Source of the DNA: CAZFVY01 sp964522665 | GTDB taxonomy: Bacteria > Verrucomicrobiota > Verrucomicrobiia > Limisphaerales > CAZFVY01 | NCBI GenBank assembly: GCA_964522665.1 | Contig: CAZFVY010000095.1 | Span: forward strand, 1 to 29,360 | Length of the DNA stretch: 29,360 bases | Direction: 5' to 3' | Shown here: positions 7,817 through 15,709 of the stretch, piece after piece | How the letters are laid out: each line of letters begins with the position of its first letter | How positions within the stretch are numbered: the stretch's first letter is position 1 | Notes under the pieces: generated by a model | What the model saw: the letters and a program-made list of their open reading frames with translations, nothing else | Told to the model about the DNA's origin: nothing | Databases searched by the model: none | Program-made: the position numbers and the translations under genes

Positions 7817-8704
7817 TTAGGCGACCGGCAGGCGTAACCGGAATTCCGTCGGCGATTGACCGAGGACTTTCTTAAAAACGCGGTTGAAATGAGTGAGCGA
7901 TTGAAAGCCGACCTCGTAAGCGATTTCGCTGATCCGCAGGTTCGGGTTCAGCAAGAGGTTGCGGGCCTTTTCGATGCGCACGCGGGAGACGTACTCGGTG
8001 AAGTTGACGCCCGTCACCTGTTTGAACATTTTGCAAAAGTAAAAGACGCTCATGTTCACCGCCTTGGCCACGGCCCCGAGCGAAAGTTGGTCCGCCTGAT
8101 GTTCGTTGATGAAATCCTTGGCGCGTTTGATCGAGGGCGGCTCCGCGTTCGCGGCTTGCACCACGACCTGATTGGCGATCAGGGAAAGATGCTCCGCGAA
8201 AATGCCGAGCAAGCTGACCACCGCGTCGTGTTCTTTGCCCGAAACCACCCGGCCATGATAGTAAGCGGCCTTCAACTCCGCGACGTCCACGTCCAGGCCC
8301 CACTCGGCCACGAGCTTGGCCACGCGGTCGAATTGGGCCGGCGTTGGCTTCTTGCGAAACACCTGGCCCGTGTGGAGAAACCCGATCAATTGCCCGCCCA
8401 TGCGCACCGGCACCGCGGTGTCCGAGAGGCCGGCTTGACAGGTGACCGTTTGCGCCTCCTGGGCGGCGGTTTCGGTGAGCCTCTGTTGCGTCTGCAGGCA
8501 CATCGCGCAGGCGCGGCTCTTGCCCGCCATCAGCGCGCAAAACGGATTCTCACCACGTTTGGCGTGATGCGGAAGTTGCCATGATTCCACCGGCCGCAGC
8601 GCGACCGGGAGGCCGGTGGCCTCCGTAAAGGCCCGCTCGAAGGAGCGATAAAGCTCTGAACTCGTCAGGGATTCGATCAGGTGTCCATTCGCATTCATTG
8701 TCAT
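7817..8704 (-). CDS. PocR-domain AraC-family transcriptional regulator
   Basis: 295-residue regulator. Residues about 8-170 form a PocR-type ligand-sensing domain. Four cysteines (C56, C66, C69, C89 in NPFCALM, RACAMC and VTCQAG) match the metal/cluster-like pattern of that family, and IGFLHTGQVF is typical of it. The C-terminal ~100 residues are a double helix-turn-helix AraC domain (LSLGAVAKAVNMSVFYFCKMFK and ISEIAYEVGFQSLTHFNRVFKK). The track of open sequence extends upstream to 8812, but ATG 8704 (or 8698) is favoured because a purine-rich GAAAGCGA precedes it and the earlier part is Arg/Lys low complexity. PocR domains are known to respond to small diols or hydrocarbon-type ligands. The target here is unknown, since the SulP operon upstream is on the same strand and 421 bp away. 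Confidence 0.92.
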   Translation of the reverse strand: MTMNANGHLIESLTSSELYRSFERAFTEATGLPVALRPVESWQLPHHAKRGENPFCALMAGKSRACAMCLQTQQRLTETAAQEAQTVTCQAGLSDTAVPVRMGGQLIGFLHTGQVFRKKPTPAQFDRVAKLVAEWGLDVDVAELKAAYYHGRVVSGKEHDAVVSLLGIFAEHLSLIANQVVVQAANAEPPSIKRAKDFINEHQADQLSLGAVAKAVNMSVFYFCKMFKQVTGVNFTEYVSRVRIEKARNLLLNPNLRISEIAYEVGFQSLTHFNRVFKKVLGQSPTEFRLRLPVA

Positions 8705-9125
8705 TCGCTTTCGTTTTTTTCGCTTCGTCGATCTTGCGTTCGTGAGTGCAAGATTAGGGCGTCGGGGTAGGGGCAACAATTGGGGGCGGTCCTGATTCGA
8801 CTCGCAGGGCACGGAGTAAGCCGCCTAAGGGAAACGCCTAGGACAGACGCGCGAAAAATCACGCGGACCGATCGGGCGCGCGCGCCTGAATCACCGGGTG
8901 AAACGCGCGCGCCGCCGCAAACGAGCGCTCCAAATCCTACGCCACCTTTTGACCGAGAGGATAGTTCACTGATTGCGAGTCGAGGGAATTCTGTCGGTCG
9001 ATCGTCATCGCGCCAAACGCGGGTTCCGACCGAGCTCAAAAATCACCATCACGGCCACCGGACGCCGCGTCAACCCCACTTTGTCGGGCAGCGGGAACCC
9101 CGCGCCAACCGGCTGGTCGAGCCCC
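8705..9125. other. Intergenic gap between SulP and AraC genes
   Basis: About 420 bp with no credible gene. Apart from the inverted repeat near the AraC start codon (8731-8754), only alternating GC-rich tracts such as the one around 8877-8885 are seen. No clear terminator with a T-run is visible after the SulP stop codon. Confidence 0.45.
8731..8754. promoter_or_regulatory. Inverted repeat upstream of AraC-type gene
   Basis: ATCTTGC (8731-8737) and GCAAGAT (8748-8754) form a perfect 7-bp dyad with a 10-bp spacer, about one helical turn between half-site edges. It lies 27 bp upstream of the probable start codon and is a candidate operator, most simply for autoregulation. Confidence 0.4.
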
Positions 9126-10922
9126 TTATTCGCGCCCCGGATCGCTCGGCGCCGCCTGGCCGCCAGCGGGACTTGGGGGGCCGGACACTCCGTTCGCGCG
9201 CGCGAGGGCGGCCGCCAGTTCCTGGCGTTCCGCGTGCAAAGGATCATGCTGAACGACTGGCGGCAGGCCGAGGAGTTCCCGCGCGCGATCAAGGGCCGCG
9301 TCCACGTGCGGGCAGACGTTCTCGTGCCCGAGGCGGTCGAGAAAGCCGGCGTTCTCCATGACCATCAGAGGATGGGTGTGGGGCGCGCTCAAAATAAGAT
9401 GCTTCCCGCGCCGATGCAGGCGCTCGTAGAGGTCTTCCAACGCGTTGAGACCGGTGGCGTCCATCGCGAGGACCATTTTCATGCGCAGAATCAAAATCTC
9501 GGGCTCCCGATGCAGACGCTCCAACGCGCCTTCCAACTTGTCGGTCGCGCCGAAAAGCAACGCGCCGAACATCCGGTAAACCATCACCCCCTCCGGAATC
9601 TGCTTGCCCGCGAGCGAGTCGTGCGAGCCTTCGGCGTCCATGCTTTCGTCCACCGCCGTGAGCTGGGTGGTCTCCGAGACGCGCTTGATGAAGAGCACCG
9701 CAGCCAGGACCATGCCGATTTCGACGGCCACCGTCAAATCGACGATCACGGTCAGCAGGAACGCCGCGAGAAAAACCGCCGAATCGCTCCGCGGCCAGCG
9801 CGCGAGCCGCCCGAAATTGTGCCATTCGCCCATGTGGATCGCGACGTTGACAAGGACGGCGCTCAAGGTCGCCAGCGGGATGAATTGCGCCAGCGGCGCC
9901 GCGACGAGAATAATCACCAGCAGCGTCGCCGCGTGGATCATGCCGGCGACGGGCGAGCGGGCGCCGCTCTTGACGTTCGTCGCGGTCCGCGCGATCGCGC
10001 CGGTGGCGGCGATGCCGCCAAAAAGCGGGCTTACAATATTCGCCAGCCCCTGGGCCATGAGTTCCTGGTTGGAATCATGCCGGTCATCCACCATGCCGTC
10101 GGCGACGACCGCGCAGAGCAGGGATTCAATCGCGGCGAGCATCGCGATGGTAAAGGCCGGCTGCACCAACTGCCGCAGATTGTCCCAAGCCAGCGAGGGA
10201 AAGTGAAAGTGCGGCAGGCCCTGCGGAATGCCGCCGAACTTGCTGCCGATCGTTTCGACGTGCAGATGGAAAATCGTGGCGACCACCGTGCCCGTCACCA
10301 GGGCGACGATCGAGCCGGGCACGCGCCGGCGCAGCTTGGTCGGCCAGAAAAGAATGATCGCCAGCGAACCGGCGGCGAGCAGAAGGGTCGGCCATTGCAG
10401 CGTGCCGAAGTTCGCGCCCAAAACTTTGACCTTTTCAATGAATTCAGCGGGCGTTTTCTCCACTTGCAGCCCGAAGAAATCCTTGACCTGGGTGCTGAAA
10501 ATCAGCACCGCGATGCCGCCGGTGAATCCCATGGTCACCGGGTACGGGATGAACTTGATCATCGTGCCCAGGCGGGCGGCGCCCATGAGCAGCAGGATGA
10601 TCCCCGCCATCACGGTGCAGATGGCCAGATTCTCCAGGCCATATTTCGCGCCGATGCCATAGAGGATGACCACGAAGGCGCCGGTCGGCCCGCCGATGCA
10701 AACCCGCGTCCCGCCCAGCGAGGAAATGATGAAACCGGCGATGACGGCGGTAAAGATACCCGCTTCCGGTTTCACGCCCGAGGCAATCGCGAACGCCATG
10801 GCCAGGGGCAACGCCACGATGCCGACGGTGACGCCGGCGATGAGATCGGCCGTGAACGCCTGGGCGGTGTAGCCTTTGAGCGCGTCGATCAGCCGGGGTC
10901 GGAACGGAATCGCTGCCTTCAT
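9126..10922 (-). CDS. SulP-family anion transporter with STAS domain
   Basis: 598-residue inner-membrane transporter of the SLC26/SulP family, which carries sulfate, bicarbonate or other anions, typically by proton or sodium symport. The N-terminal part (residues about 10-430) has the SulP signature region (AFTADLIAGVTVGIVALPLAMAFAIASGVKP) and many hydrophobic helices. SSLGGTRVCIGGPTGAFVVI matches the conserved anion-site region. A cytoplasmic STAS domain covers about residues 450-560 (MVYRMFGALLFGATDKLE ... MKMVLAMDATGLNALEDL). It starts 33 bp after the EIIA-like gene and is the last gene of the operon. The substrate cannot be told from sequence by eye. No carbonic anhydrase gene lies beside it, which gives no support to bicarbonate specifically. 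Confidence 0.95.
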   Translation of the reverse strand: MKAAIPFRPRLIDALKGYTAQAFTADLIAGVTVGIVALPLAMAFAIASGVKPEAGIFTAVIAGFIISSLGGTRVCIGGPTGAFVVILYGIGAKYGLENLAICTVMAGIILLLMGAARLGTMIKFIPYPVTMGFTGGIAVLIFSTQVKDFFGLQVEKTPAEFIEKVKVLGANFGTLQWPTLLLAAGSLAIILFWPTKLRRRVPGSIVALVTGTVVATIFHLHVETIGSKFGGIPQGLPHFHFPSLAWDNLRQLVQPAFTIAMLAAIESLLCAVVADGMVDDRHDSNQELMAQGLANIVSPLFGGIAATGAIARTATNVKSGARSPVAGMIHAATLLVIILVAAPLAQFIPLATLSAVLVNVAIHMGEWHNFGRLARWPRSDSAVFLAAFLLTVIVDLTVAVEIGMVLAAVLFIKRVSETTQLTAVDESMDAEGSHDSLAGKQIPEGVMVYRMFGALLFGATDKLEGALERLHREPEILILRMKMVLAMDATGLNALEDLYERLHRRGKHLILSAPHTHPLMVMENAGFLDRLGHENVCPHVDAALDRARELLGLPPVVQHDPLHAERQELAAALARANGVSGPPSPAGGQAAPSDPGRE

Positions 10923-10955
10923 GTCGGAAAACGCGTGTCGCGCCCGCGCCGCGGG

Positions 10956-11492
10956 CTACGTCAAGACGGCTTTTTTCGGCGCGTTCGCGGCGCCGTTTCG
11001 CCGCACCGGGATTTGCCGGAGCGTCGCGATTACCTCGGCCGGCTCGCGCGCGGTCAGCAAGGCCTCGACCAGCCGGGGTTCCCGCGACAAGCGGGCCAAC
11101 CCGGAGATGAGGAGCAAATACTGCGCGGCGTCGGTCGCGGGAGCGGCCAGCAGAAACACCATCCGCACGCTCCGCACTCCGCGAGTCCCCCAAGCTAACG
11201 GCACGTCGCTGCGCCCAAACGCGAACGATACCTCCGTGAGGCCGGGCAGCCGCGCGTGCGGAAAAGCCATGCCGGACTCCATTTCGGTGCTGACGAGGAA
11301 TTCGCGGTTCATCGCCGCGTGATAGAACGGCAGAAAATCCGGCACGCGTCCCTCCCGCTGCATCGCCTGGCTCAGTTCCTGGATCACCCCGGCGGCATCC
11401 TCGCCGCGCAGGCGCGGAATCACCAAGCCTGGCGCCGTGTAATCCGCCAGCGTCCGGCCCTCAACCGCCTGAACGGTCGGGTTAGGGGACAT
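10956..11492 (-). CDS. PTS EIIA (PtsN-like) domain protein
   Basis: 178-residue single-domain protein of the fructose/nitrogen-type EIIA family (PTS EIIA-2). The phosphorylatable histidine is His79 in GMAFPHARLPG, and the later segment VRMVFLLAAPATDAAQYL is the usual second half of the fold. No EIIB, EIIC or HPr gene is close, so a sugar-transport role is unlikely. Stand-alone EIIA proteins commonly regulate ion transporters by direct contact, and the SulP gene 33 bp downstream is the obvious partner (inference). The ATG at 11492 is chosen over 11555 because the family core begins soon after it; this overlaps the end of the zinc-ribbon gene by 11 bp, implying translational coupling. Confidence 0.88.
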   Translation of the reverse strand: MSPNPTVQAVEGRTLADYTAPGLVIPRLRGEDAAGVIQELSQAMQREGRVPDFLPFYHAAMNREFLVSTEMESGMAFPHARLPGLTEVSFAFGRSDVPLAWGTRGVRSVRMVFLLAAPATDAAQYLLLISGLARLSREPRLVEALLTAREPAEVIATLRQIPVRRNGAANAPKKAVLT

Positions 11493-11862
11493 GGACGATC
11501 GCCGGTTCACTGGCGCTGGCTCGGACTGGGACACGGAGCACAGGAACGTCCACAAAAGGTGTAACCAGCGCCGGCGAATAAAGGTAACGGCCGCAATTGG
11601 TGCAAATGCAAAGCTCCGTCGCCAGGCCGAGCCGGGAGAAGGTGCCTGAAGGGATGCGCAGGTGGCATTCGCCGCACACGCCGTTTTGAGCGAGTGAGAC
11701 GGCCCGTTTTCCCCGCGCGATCAACCGGTCGTAGTGGGCCAGGACCTGCGCGGGCGCGCTTTCTCGCAGGGCGTCGATCCGCGCGTCATCCTTCGCGGAG
11801 CGGCGCCCGGTCCGCAGTTCAAGGCCTTGGAGTTCCAATAAACTTTCCAACGTCTGTTTCAT
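11482..11862 (-). CDS. Short C4-type zinc-ribbon protein
   Basis: 126-residue protein with a C-terminal zinc ribbon. CxxC at C63/C66 (GVCGECHLRIPSG) and CxxC at C87/C90 (CTNCGRYLY) match the zf-RING_7 family (C4-type zinc ribbon, often called an RNA- or DNA-binding protein). Family members are usually about 240 residues with a long N-terminal coiled coil. Here only about 55 helical residues precede the ribbon, so the protein is strikingly short. The tail after the ribbon is hydrophobic (ALVTPFVDVPVLRVPV). No Shine-Dalgarno precedes the ATG at 11862. It is the first gene of the zinc-ribbon/EIIA/SulP operon. Confidence 0.8.
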   Translation of the reverse strand: MKQTLESLLELQGLELRTGRRSAKDDARIDALRESAPAQVLAHYDRLIARGKRAVSLAQNGVCGECHLRIPSGTFSRLGLATELCICTNCGRYLYSPALVTPFVDVPVLRVPVRASASEPAIVHVP

Positions 11863-11875
11863 GGGCGATTTAAAC

Positions 11876-11892
11876 GCACGCGGCGTGCCAAG
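11876..11892 (-). promoter_or_regulatory. Candidate sigma54 (-24/-12) promoter
   Basis: On the minus strand the sequence TTGGCACGCCGCGTGCG has GG at 11889-11888 and GC at 11877-11876 with exactly 10 nt between. It matches TTGGCACG-N4-TTGCA at all but two positions. Transcription would start near 11864, almost at the ATG at 11862, so translation would be leaderless or the site fortuitous. The presence of an NtrC-type gene immediately upstream and a dyad at about -110 to -140 supports function. Confidence 0.55.
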
Positions 11893-11987
11893 CTACGGAG
11901 CTTTCGCGTCGCGTCATAGTATTGAGTAGGTTAGGACGTTCGCCGCCGGTTCGTCCGCGTTTCCGCCAACCCGCCGTTCGCTGATTT

Positions 11988-12024
11988 GTGCATTGTTTGC
12001 ACGAACGCGCGGCCTATTGTGCAC
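11988..12024. promoter_or_regulatory. Candidate upstream activator sites for NtrC-type regulator
   Basis: GTGCA (11988-11992) and TGCAC (11998-12002) are separated by 5 bp, and a palindrome GTGCAC follows at 12019-12024. The architecture (short dyads in tandem, about 100-135 bp upstream of a -24 element) is that of enhancer sites for sigma54 activators. The half-sites resemble but do not equal the enteric NtrC consensus. Confidence 0.4.
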
Positions 12025-12105
12025 GCTCAGACGCCCCAGCGATGGACATAACCGGGGCGCGAACTTGAGTGGTTTGCGCCGCCGGGCGAATCAAAAGGCT
12101 GCAGT

Positions 12106-12305
12106 GGTAGGAACCTCGCGCTGCGAGGTCACCTCGCTCGATTAGAGCGAGCGCCGGTCGCGGTGGAATTCAGCGTTGGAGGCGTTTGGTGGGTAGCGTC
12201 GGGCGGTTCGGGGAACGCTCGCGCGCCCTGGCGCGAGCGTGCCGGCGCGGCACACGTCCAGGCCACGTCGAAGCTCAAAGCGAAGACGGGCGCGCCGTCC
12301 CTACC
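12106..12305 (+). repeat. Family A MITE-like repeat, 200-bp copy
   Basis: The element starts GGTAGGAACCTCGCGCTGCG and ends GACGGGCGCGCCGTCCCTACC, so its ends are imperfect terminal inverted repeats. Internal palindromes include TCGCTCGATTAGAGCGAG and CGCTCGCGCgccctgGCGCGAGCG. The same landmarks in the same order occur at 23504-23758. It lies between the end of the NtrC-type gene and the promoter of the zinc-ribbon operon. No coding capacity is seen. The rest of 11863-12344 contains only the promoter elements listed separately. Confidence 0.7.
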
Positions 12306-12344
12306 GATCGGTGTCCACGCTGCGCGAAGACGAAAACTCGCCGA

Positions 12345-13739
12345 TCAACCTTCGGCCGGGGGCGGCGGCGCCGGCTTCTCGGCCAGCAGGCCGTACTCTT
12401 TAAGCTTGTACTGGAGCGCGCGGCGGCTGACGCCGAGAACCCGCGCGGCGGCTTCGCGATTCTGCGTCACGTGCGTCAGCGTCTGGCGGATCAGGATTTT
12501 CTCGACCTCGGCCAGGGTCATGCCCGGCCGGATGGCGAAGGCGTTGGCGCTCTGGTCATGCGCGGTCAGAAACTCCGGCAAATCCTTCACCCCGACCGTC
12601 GCGTGCGAGCAGGTGAGCACGACCCGTTCGACCGCGTTGCGCAGCTGGCGGACGTTGCCCGGCCAGGGAAAGCGCTGGCAAATCCGCAGCGCCTCGGCTC
12701 CGAACTGTTTGCGGCGGCGCTTGTGCTTGCCCGCGAACTGCTCGAGGAACGACTCGACCAGCAGGGGAATGTCCTCGGCGCGCTCGCGGAGCGGCGGGAT
12801 GAAGATCGGAATCACCTGCAGTCGATACCACAGGTCCTCCCGGAACGCGCCGGTGGCCACCAGTTCCGCCAGCTTCTTGTTCGTCGCCGCCACCACGCGC
12901 ACGTTGACCCGCACCGGGTTCGTGCCGCCCACCATGCGGAACGTTCCGTCTTCCAGGACCCGCAAGAGATCACCCTGCCCCTTGGGCGACAGATCGCCGA
13001 TCTCATCGAGAAACAACGTGCCGCCGTCCGCGAGCTGGAACCGGCCCGGCTTGCTGGCGATGGCGCCGGTGAAGGCGCCCTTGACGTGCCCGAACAATTC
13101 CGCCTCGAGGAGTTGTTCCGGCAGCGCCGCGCAGTTCACCGAGATGAACGGTTGGGCCGCCCGTTCGCTCTTCAGGTGGATCGTCCGCGCGACGATTTCC
13201 TTGCCGGTCCCGCTTTCGCCTTCCACGAGCACGGTGACGTCGCTGCGGGCGACCTCGGCCGCCAGGCGCGCGACCTTTTGAATCGCCTCGCTGGCGCCGA
13301 CGAGCAGCGTCGGCTCGGAACGTTTGCGCAGACGATGCCGCAATTCATTGTTCTCCGCCGCCAACGCCTGGAACTCCAGCGCCTTGAGCGCCAGCGCGCG
13401 CAGCCGCCGCAGGTCGAGCGGTTTGGACAGGTAATCGTACGCCCCGGTCTTCATCGCCTCGACGGCGCTCTCGACCGTGCCGTACGCGGTCATGAGAATG
13501 AACATCGTGTCGGGGCTTTTTTGCTTGGCCTCCTTGAGCAATTCCAATCCGCTCATCCCGGGCATCTTGATATCGGTGATGACGAGGTTGTAAAGGCGCT
13601 CGCGCATAAGCTCAAGCGCCGCGGGCGCGCTCCCGGCCGCGTCCACCGCGTACCCTTCGCGCGCGAGGGCCTCCTGCATGCCCAGGCAGAGGCCGCGCTC
13701 ATCGTCCACCACCAGCAGTTTGACGCGTGATTTATCCAT
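12345..13739 (-). CDS. NtrC-family sigma54 response regulator
   Basis: 464-residue activator of sigma54 RNA polymerase. The receiver domain (residues 1-120) has acidic pocket D12/D13, phospho-acceptor Asp56 (VITDIKMPGMSG), Thr84 and Lys106. The AAA+ domain has Walker A GESGTGKE (174-181), the sigma54-contacting loop GAFTGA (221-226) and Walker B TLFLDEIGD, plus the R-finger region. A Fis-type helix-turn-helix closes the protein (NREAAARVLGVSRRALQYKL), followed by a Pro-rich tail. The start overlaps the kinase stop codon by 8 bp, so the two are translationally coupled. Its likely target is the sigma54-type promoter just downstream before the zinc-ribbon/EIIA/SulP operon. The signal is unknown. 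Confidence 0.95.
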   Translation of the reverse strand: MDKSRVKLLVVDDERGLCLGMQEALAREGYAVDAAGSAPAALELMRERLYNLVITDIKMPGMSGLELLKEAKQKSPDTMFILMTAYGTVESAVEAMKTGAYDYLSKPLDLRRLRALALKALEFQALAAENNELRHRLRKRSEPTLLVGASEAIQKVARLAAEVARSDVTVLVEGESGTGKEIVARTIHLKSERAAQPFISVNCAALPEQLLEAELFGHVKGAFTGAIASKPGRFQLADGGTLFLDEIGDLSPKGQGDLLRVLEDGTFRMVGGTNPVRVNVRVVAATNKKLAELVATGAFREDLWYRLQVIPIFIPPLRERAEDIPLLVESFLEQFAGKHKRRRKQFGAEALRICQRFPWPGNVRQLRNAVERVVLTCSHATVGVKDLPEFLTAHDQSANAFAIRPGMTLAEVEKILIRQTLTHVTQNREAAARVLGVSRRALQYKLKEYGLLAEKPAPPPPAEG

Positions 13740-14487
13740 GCGGCGCTTCCTCCCGAACCACCGGCAGCCGCACCGTAAAGACCGCGCCGGAACCCGGCGC
13801 GTTCGCCACCGCCACCTCGCCGCCGTGCGCCATCACGATTTGTTGCACGACCCAAAGACCGACGCCGCTGCCTTCCGCGCGCGTCGTAAAGAACGGCTCG
13901 AAAATGGCGGATTGTCTTTCGACGGGCACGCCCGGGCCGGTGTCGCGAATCTCGAGCGCGACGAATTCGCGCGCCTCCTCCGCGCGCCCGCGCACTTCCA
14001 CGCGCCCCGCGCCTTCGACGGCCTGGATGGCGTTGATCACCAGGTTCAACAACGCCTGCGTCAGTTGCGATGGGTCGGCGATCATCGGTGGCAAATTCGG
14101 GTCGATCCGCAAATCAATCTCGATGCCCCGCGCCGCCGCCTCGGGCCGCAGAAGTTCACACACATGCCCCGCGATCTTGACCAACTCGACCGGTTCGACG
14201 TTCAGGGACGAGGGACCGGCCAGGCTGCGGAAGTGTTTGACGACGTTTTCGAGGCGGTTCAACTCCCCCCGGATGATCTCGAACCGGCTGGCGGTCTTCT
14301 CGCGCACCGCGGGCGCGACCTGCGCCAAATCCTCCTCGAGGAGCTGCACGTGGATGTCGAGCGAGCTAAGCGGGTTACGCACCTCGTGCGCGAAGCGCGC
14401 CAGCAGCCGGCCCAGCAGCAGTTGCTTTTCCTGCGTCGCCAGCGTGCTGACGTCCTGGCCCAGCGCGTTTGCCAAAATCGTATCCAT
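13732..14487 (-). CDS. Soluble histidine kinase, minimal HisKA-HATPase
   Basis: 251-residue cytoplasmic sensor kinase. The H box is FAHEVRNPLSS with His34 as the phospho-acceptor, followed by N box LLNLVINAIQA, G1 DTGPGVP, F box FEPFFTT and G2 GSGVGLWVVQQI. Only about 25 residues precede the H box, so there is no transmembrane segment and no PAS, GAF or other input domain. Such minimal NtrB-like kinases usually take their signal from a partner protein. The next gene encodes its cognate NtrC-type regulator with an 8-bp overlap. A direct repeat GCGTTA(A)CG lies just upstream of the start codon. Confidence 0.93.
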   Translation of the reverse strand: MDTILANALGQDVSTLATQEKQLLLGRLLARFAHEVRNPLSSLDIHVQLLEEDLAQVAPAVREKTASRFEIIRGELNRLENVVKHFRSLAGPSSLNVEPVELVKIAGHVCELLRPEAAARGIEIDLRIDPNLPPMIADPSQLTQALLNLVINAIQAVEGAGRVEVRGRAEEAREFVALEIRDTGPGVPVERQSAIFEPFFTTRAEGSGVGLWVVQQIVMAHGGEVAVANAPGSGAVFTVRLPVVREEAPHG

Positions 14488-14602
14488 CGTTAACGCAGCA
14501 TAGCGTAACGCGCCGGAAATGCAGCTATTGGCGGCGAGCCGCGCCGCTCAAGGCGCGCTTCGCCTCCCGGCCGGTCCGCGGCGGCCTCGCTCGCGGACGC
14601 GC

Positions 14603-15685
14603 TCACGTCGCGGCCCGACCCGGCGCGGGCGGGGCGTCGGCCCACTCCTGACGGACGATGATCTTCAGCGAATCCGGAGTCGGATGCGCGGCGAGTTCAA
14701 TGGCTCCGGCCGTTTCCGCGAGCGGGAACCGATGCGTGATCAGCCGTCGCGTGTCGATTTTTCGTTGAAACACCAGCCGGGCGACCTCAGCCTGCAACGT
14801 GAAGTCGGACGAATAACTGCCGATCAAATCCTTTTCATCGGCGCAAATGGTGGCGAGGTCGATCTCGCTCAGTTGCCCGCGCCGGGTGTGCGCGAACAGC
14901 AGGACCTGGCCGGCGCCGCGCGTCAATTCCTGCGCCTGACGCACCGCCGCGTCGGAGGGCGCGGCGATCACCGCCGCGTCCAACCCGCGCCCGCGCGTCA
15001 TTTGGTGCAGCTTGTCGCGCAGATTCGGATCGTCCGCCGCGAACGCCGCGCGGGCGCCAAACTCCCGCGCCAACGCCAGCCGCGGCGCCAGCAAATCAGT
15101 CGCGACCACCCGCGCGCCGGCCAGCGCCAGCAGCCGCGTAAACATCAGCCCGATCGGCCCCTGACCCGCGACGAGCACGACGTCGCCGGGCAACAACGAC
15201 AGCCGCCGCACCCCTTTCAAAACCGTATTGACCGGTTCGAGCATGGCGCCTTCCTCGAACGTGTTGCGTCGCGGAATTCGGACCACGCCCGGCAGCACGA
15301 ACGGCATGACCCGCGCGTATTCCGCGTAGCCGCCCCCGGCCGGCTCGAACCCGGCGGTGACGCCAGTCCGCTTGTAACCGGCGCATTGCGCGAACGCCCG
15401 ATGGCGGCACGCGTGGCAATCGAGGCAGGGCACGTGATGGTGCAGCGCGACCCGTTCGCCCACCTTGAAATCCTTGACGCGCGCGCCGACCCGCGCGATC
15501 ACCCCGGCGGTCTCGTGCCCGAACACCCGCGGCGGCGGTACCGTCCCGTGGTGGATTTTTTTTATGTCCGTCGGACAAACCCCGCACACCGCGACCTTCA
15601 CCAGCAGTTCGCGCGGTCCGATGCGCGGCGCCGGCAGCGTCTCGACCCGCAGATCGTTCACCCCATGATAGACGACCGCCCGCAT
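14603..15685 (-). CDS. Zinc-dependent alcohol/polyol dehydrogenase (MDR family)
   Basis: 360-residue NAD(P)-dependent oxidoreductase of the medium-chain zinc alcohol dehydrogenase family, of the sorbitol/threonine dehydrogenase type. Numbered from the ATG at 15685, the catalytic zinc ligands are Cys34 (CGVCPTDIK), His57/Glu58 (FGHETAGV) and a later Glu (EEGAMLEPVNTV). The structural zinc site is Cys87, Cys90, Cys93 and Cys101. The Rossmann motif is GQGPIGL, and the acidic residue after beta-2 (ATDLLAPR) favours NAD. An in-frame GTG at 15709 would add eight residues, but the family usually begins at MRAVVYHG. The substrate is not determinable by eye. It lies upstream of the kinase/regulator pair on the same strand with a 115-bp gap, and no regulatory link is shown. 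Confidence 0.93.
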   Translation of the reverse strand: MRAVVYHGVNDLRVETLPAPRIGPRELLVKVAVCGVCPTDIKKIHHGTVPPPRVFGHETAGVIARVGARVKDFKVGERVALHHHVPCLDCHACRHRAFAQCAGYKRTGVTAGFEPAGGGYAEYARVMPFVLPGVVRIPRRNTFEEGAMLEPVNTVLKGVRRLSLLPGDVVLVAGQGPIGLMFTRLLALAGARVVATDLLAPRLALAREFGARAAFAADDPNLRDKLHQMTRGRGLDAAVIAAPSDAAVRQAQELTRGAGQVLLFAHTRRGQLSEIDLATICADEKDLIGSYSSDFTLQAEVARLVFQRKIDTRRLITHRFPLAETAGAIELAAHPTPDSLKIIVRQEWADAPPAPGRAAT

Positions 15686-15709
15686 CGTTTTAGGAATCGC
15701 TTCGTTCAC

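Noticed and set aside
8973..11198. 741-codon plus-strand open frame opposite the SulP and EIIA genes
   Set aside because: It is antisense to well-defined transporter genes, its translation is Arg/His/Asp-rich with no domain, and long opposite-strand frames are expected at this GC content.
12186..13730. 514-codon plus-strand frame opposite the NtrC-type gene
   Set aside because: Shadow of a gene with unmistakable receiver, AAA+ and Fis motifs; no recognisable protein features.
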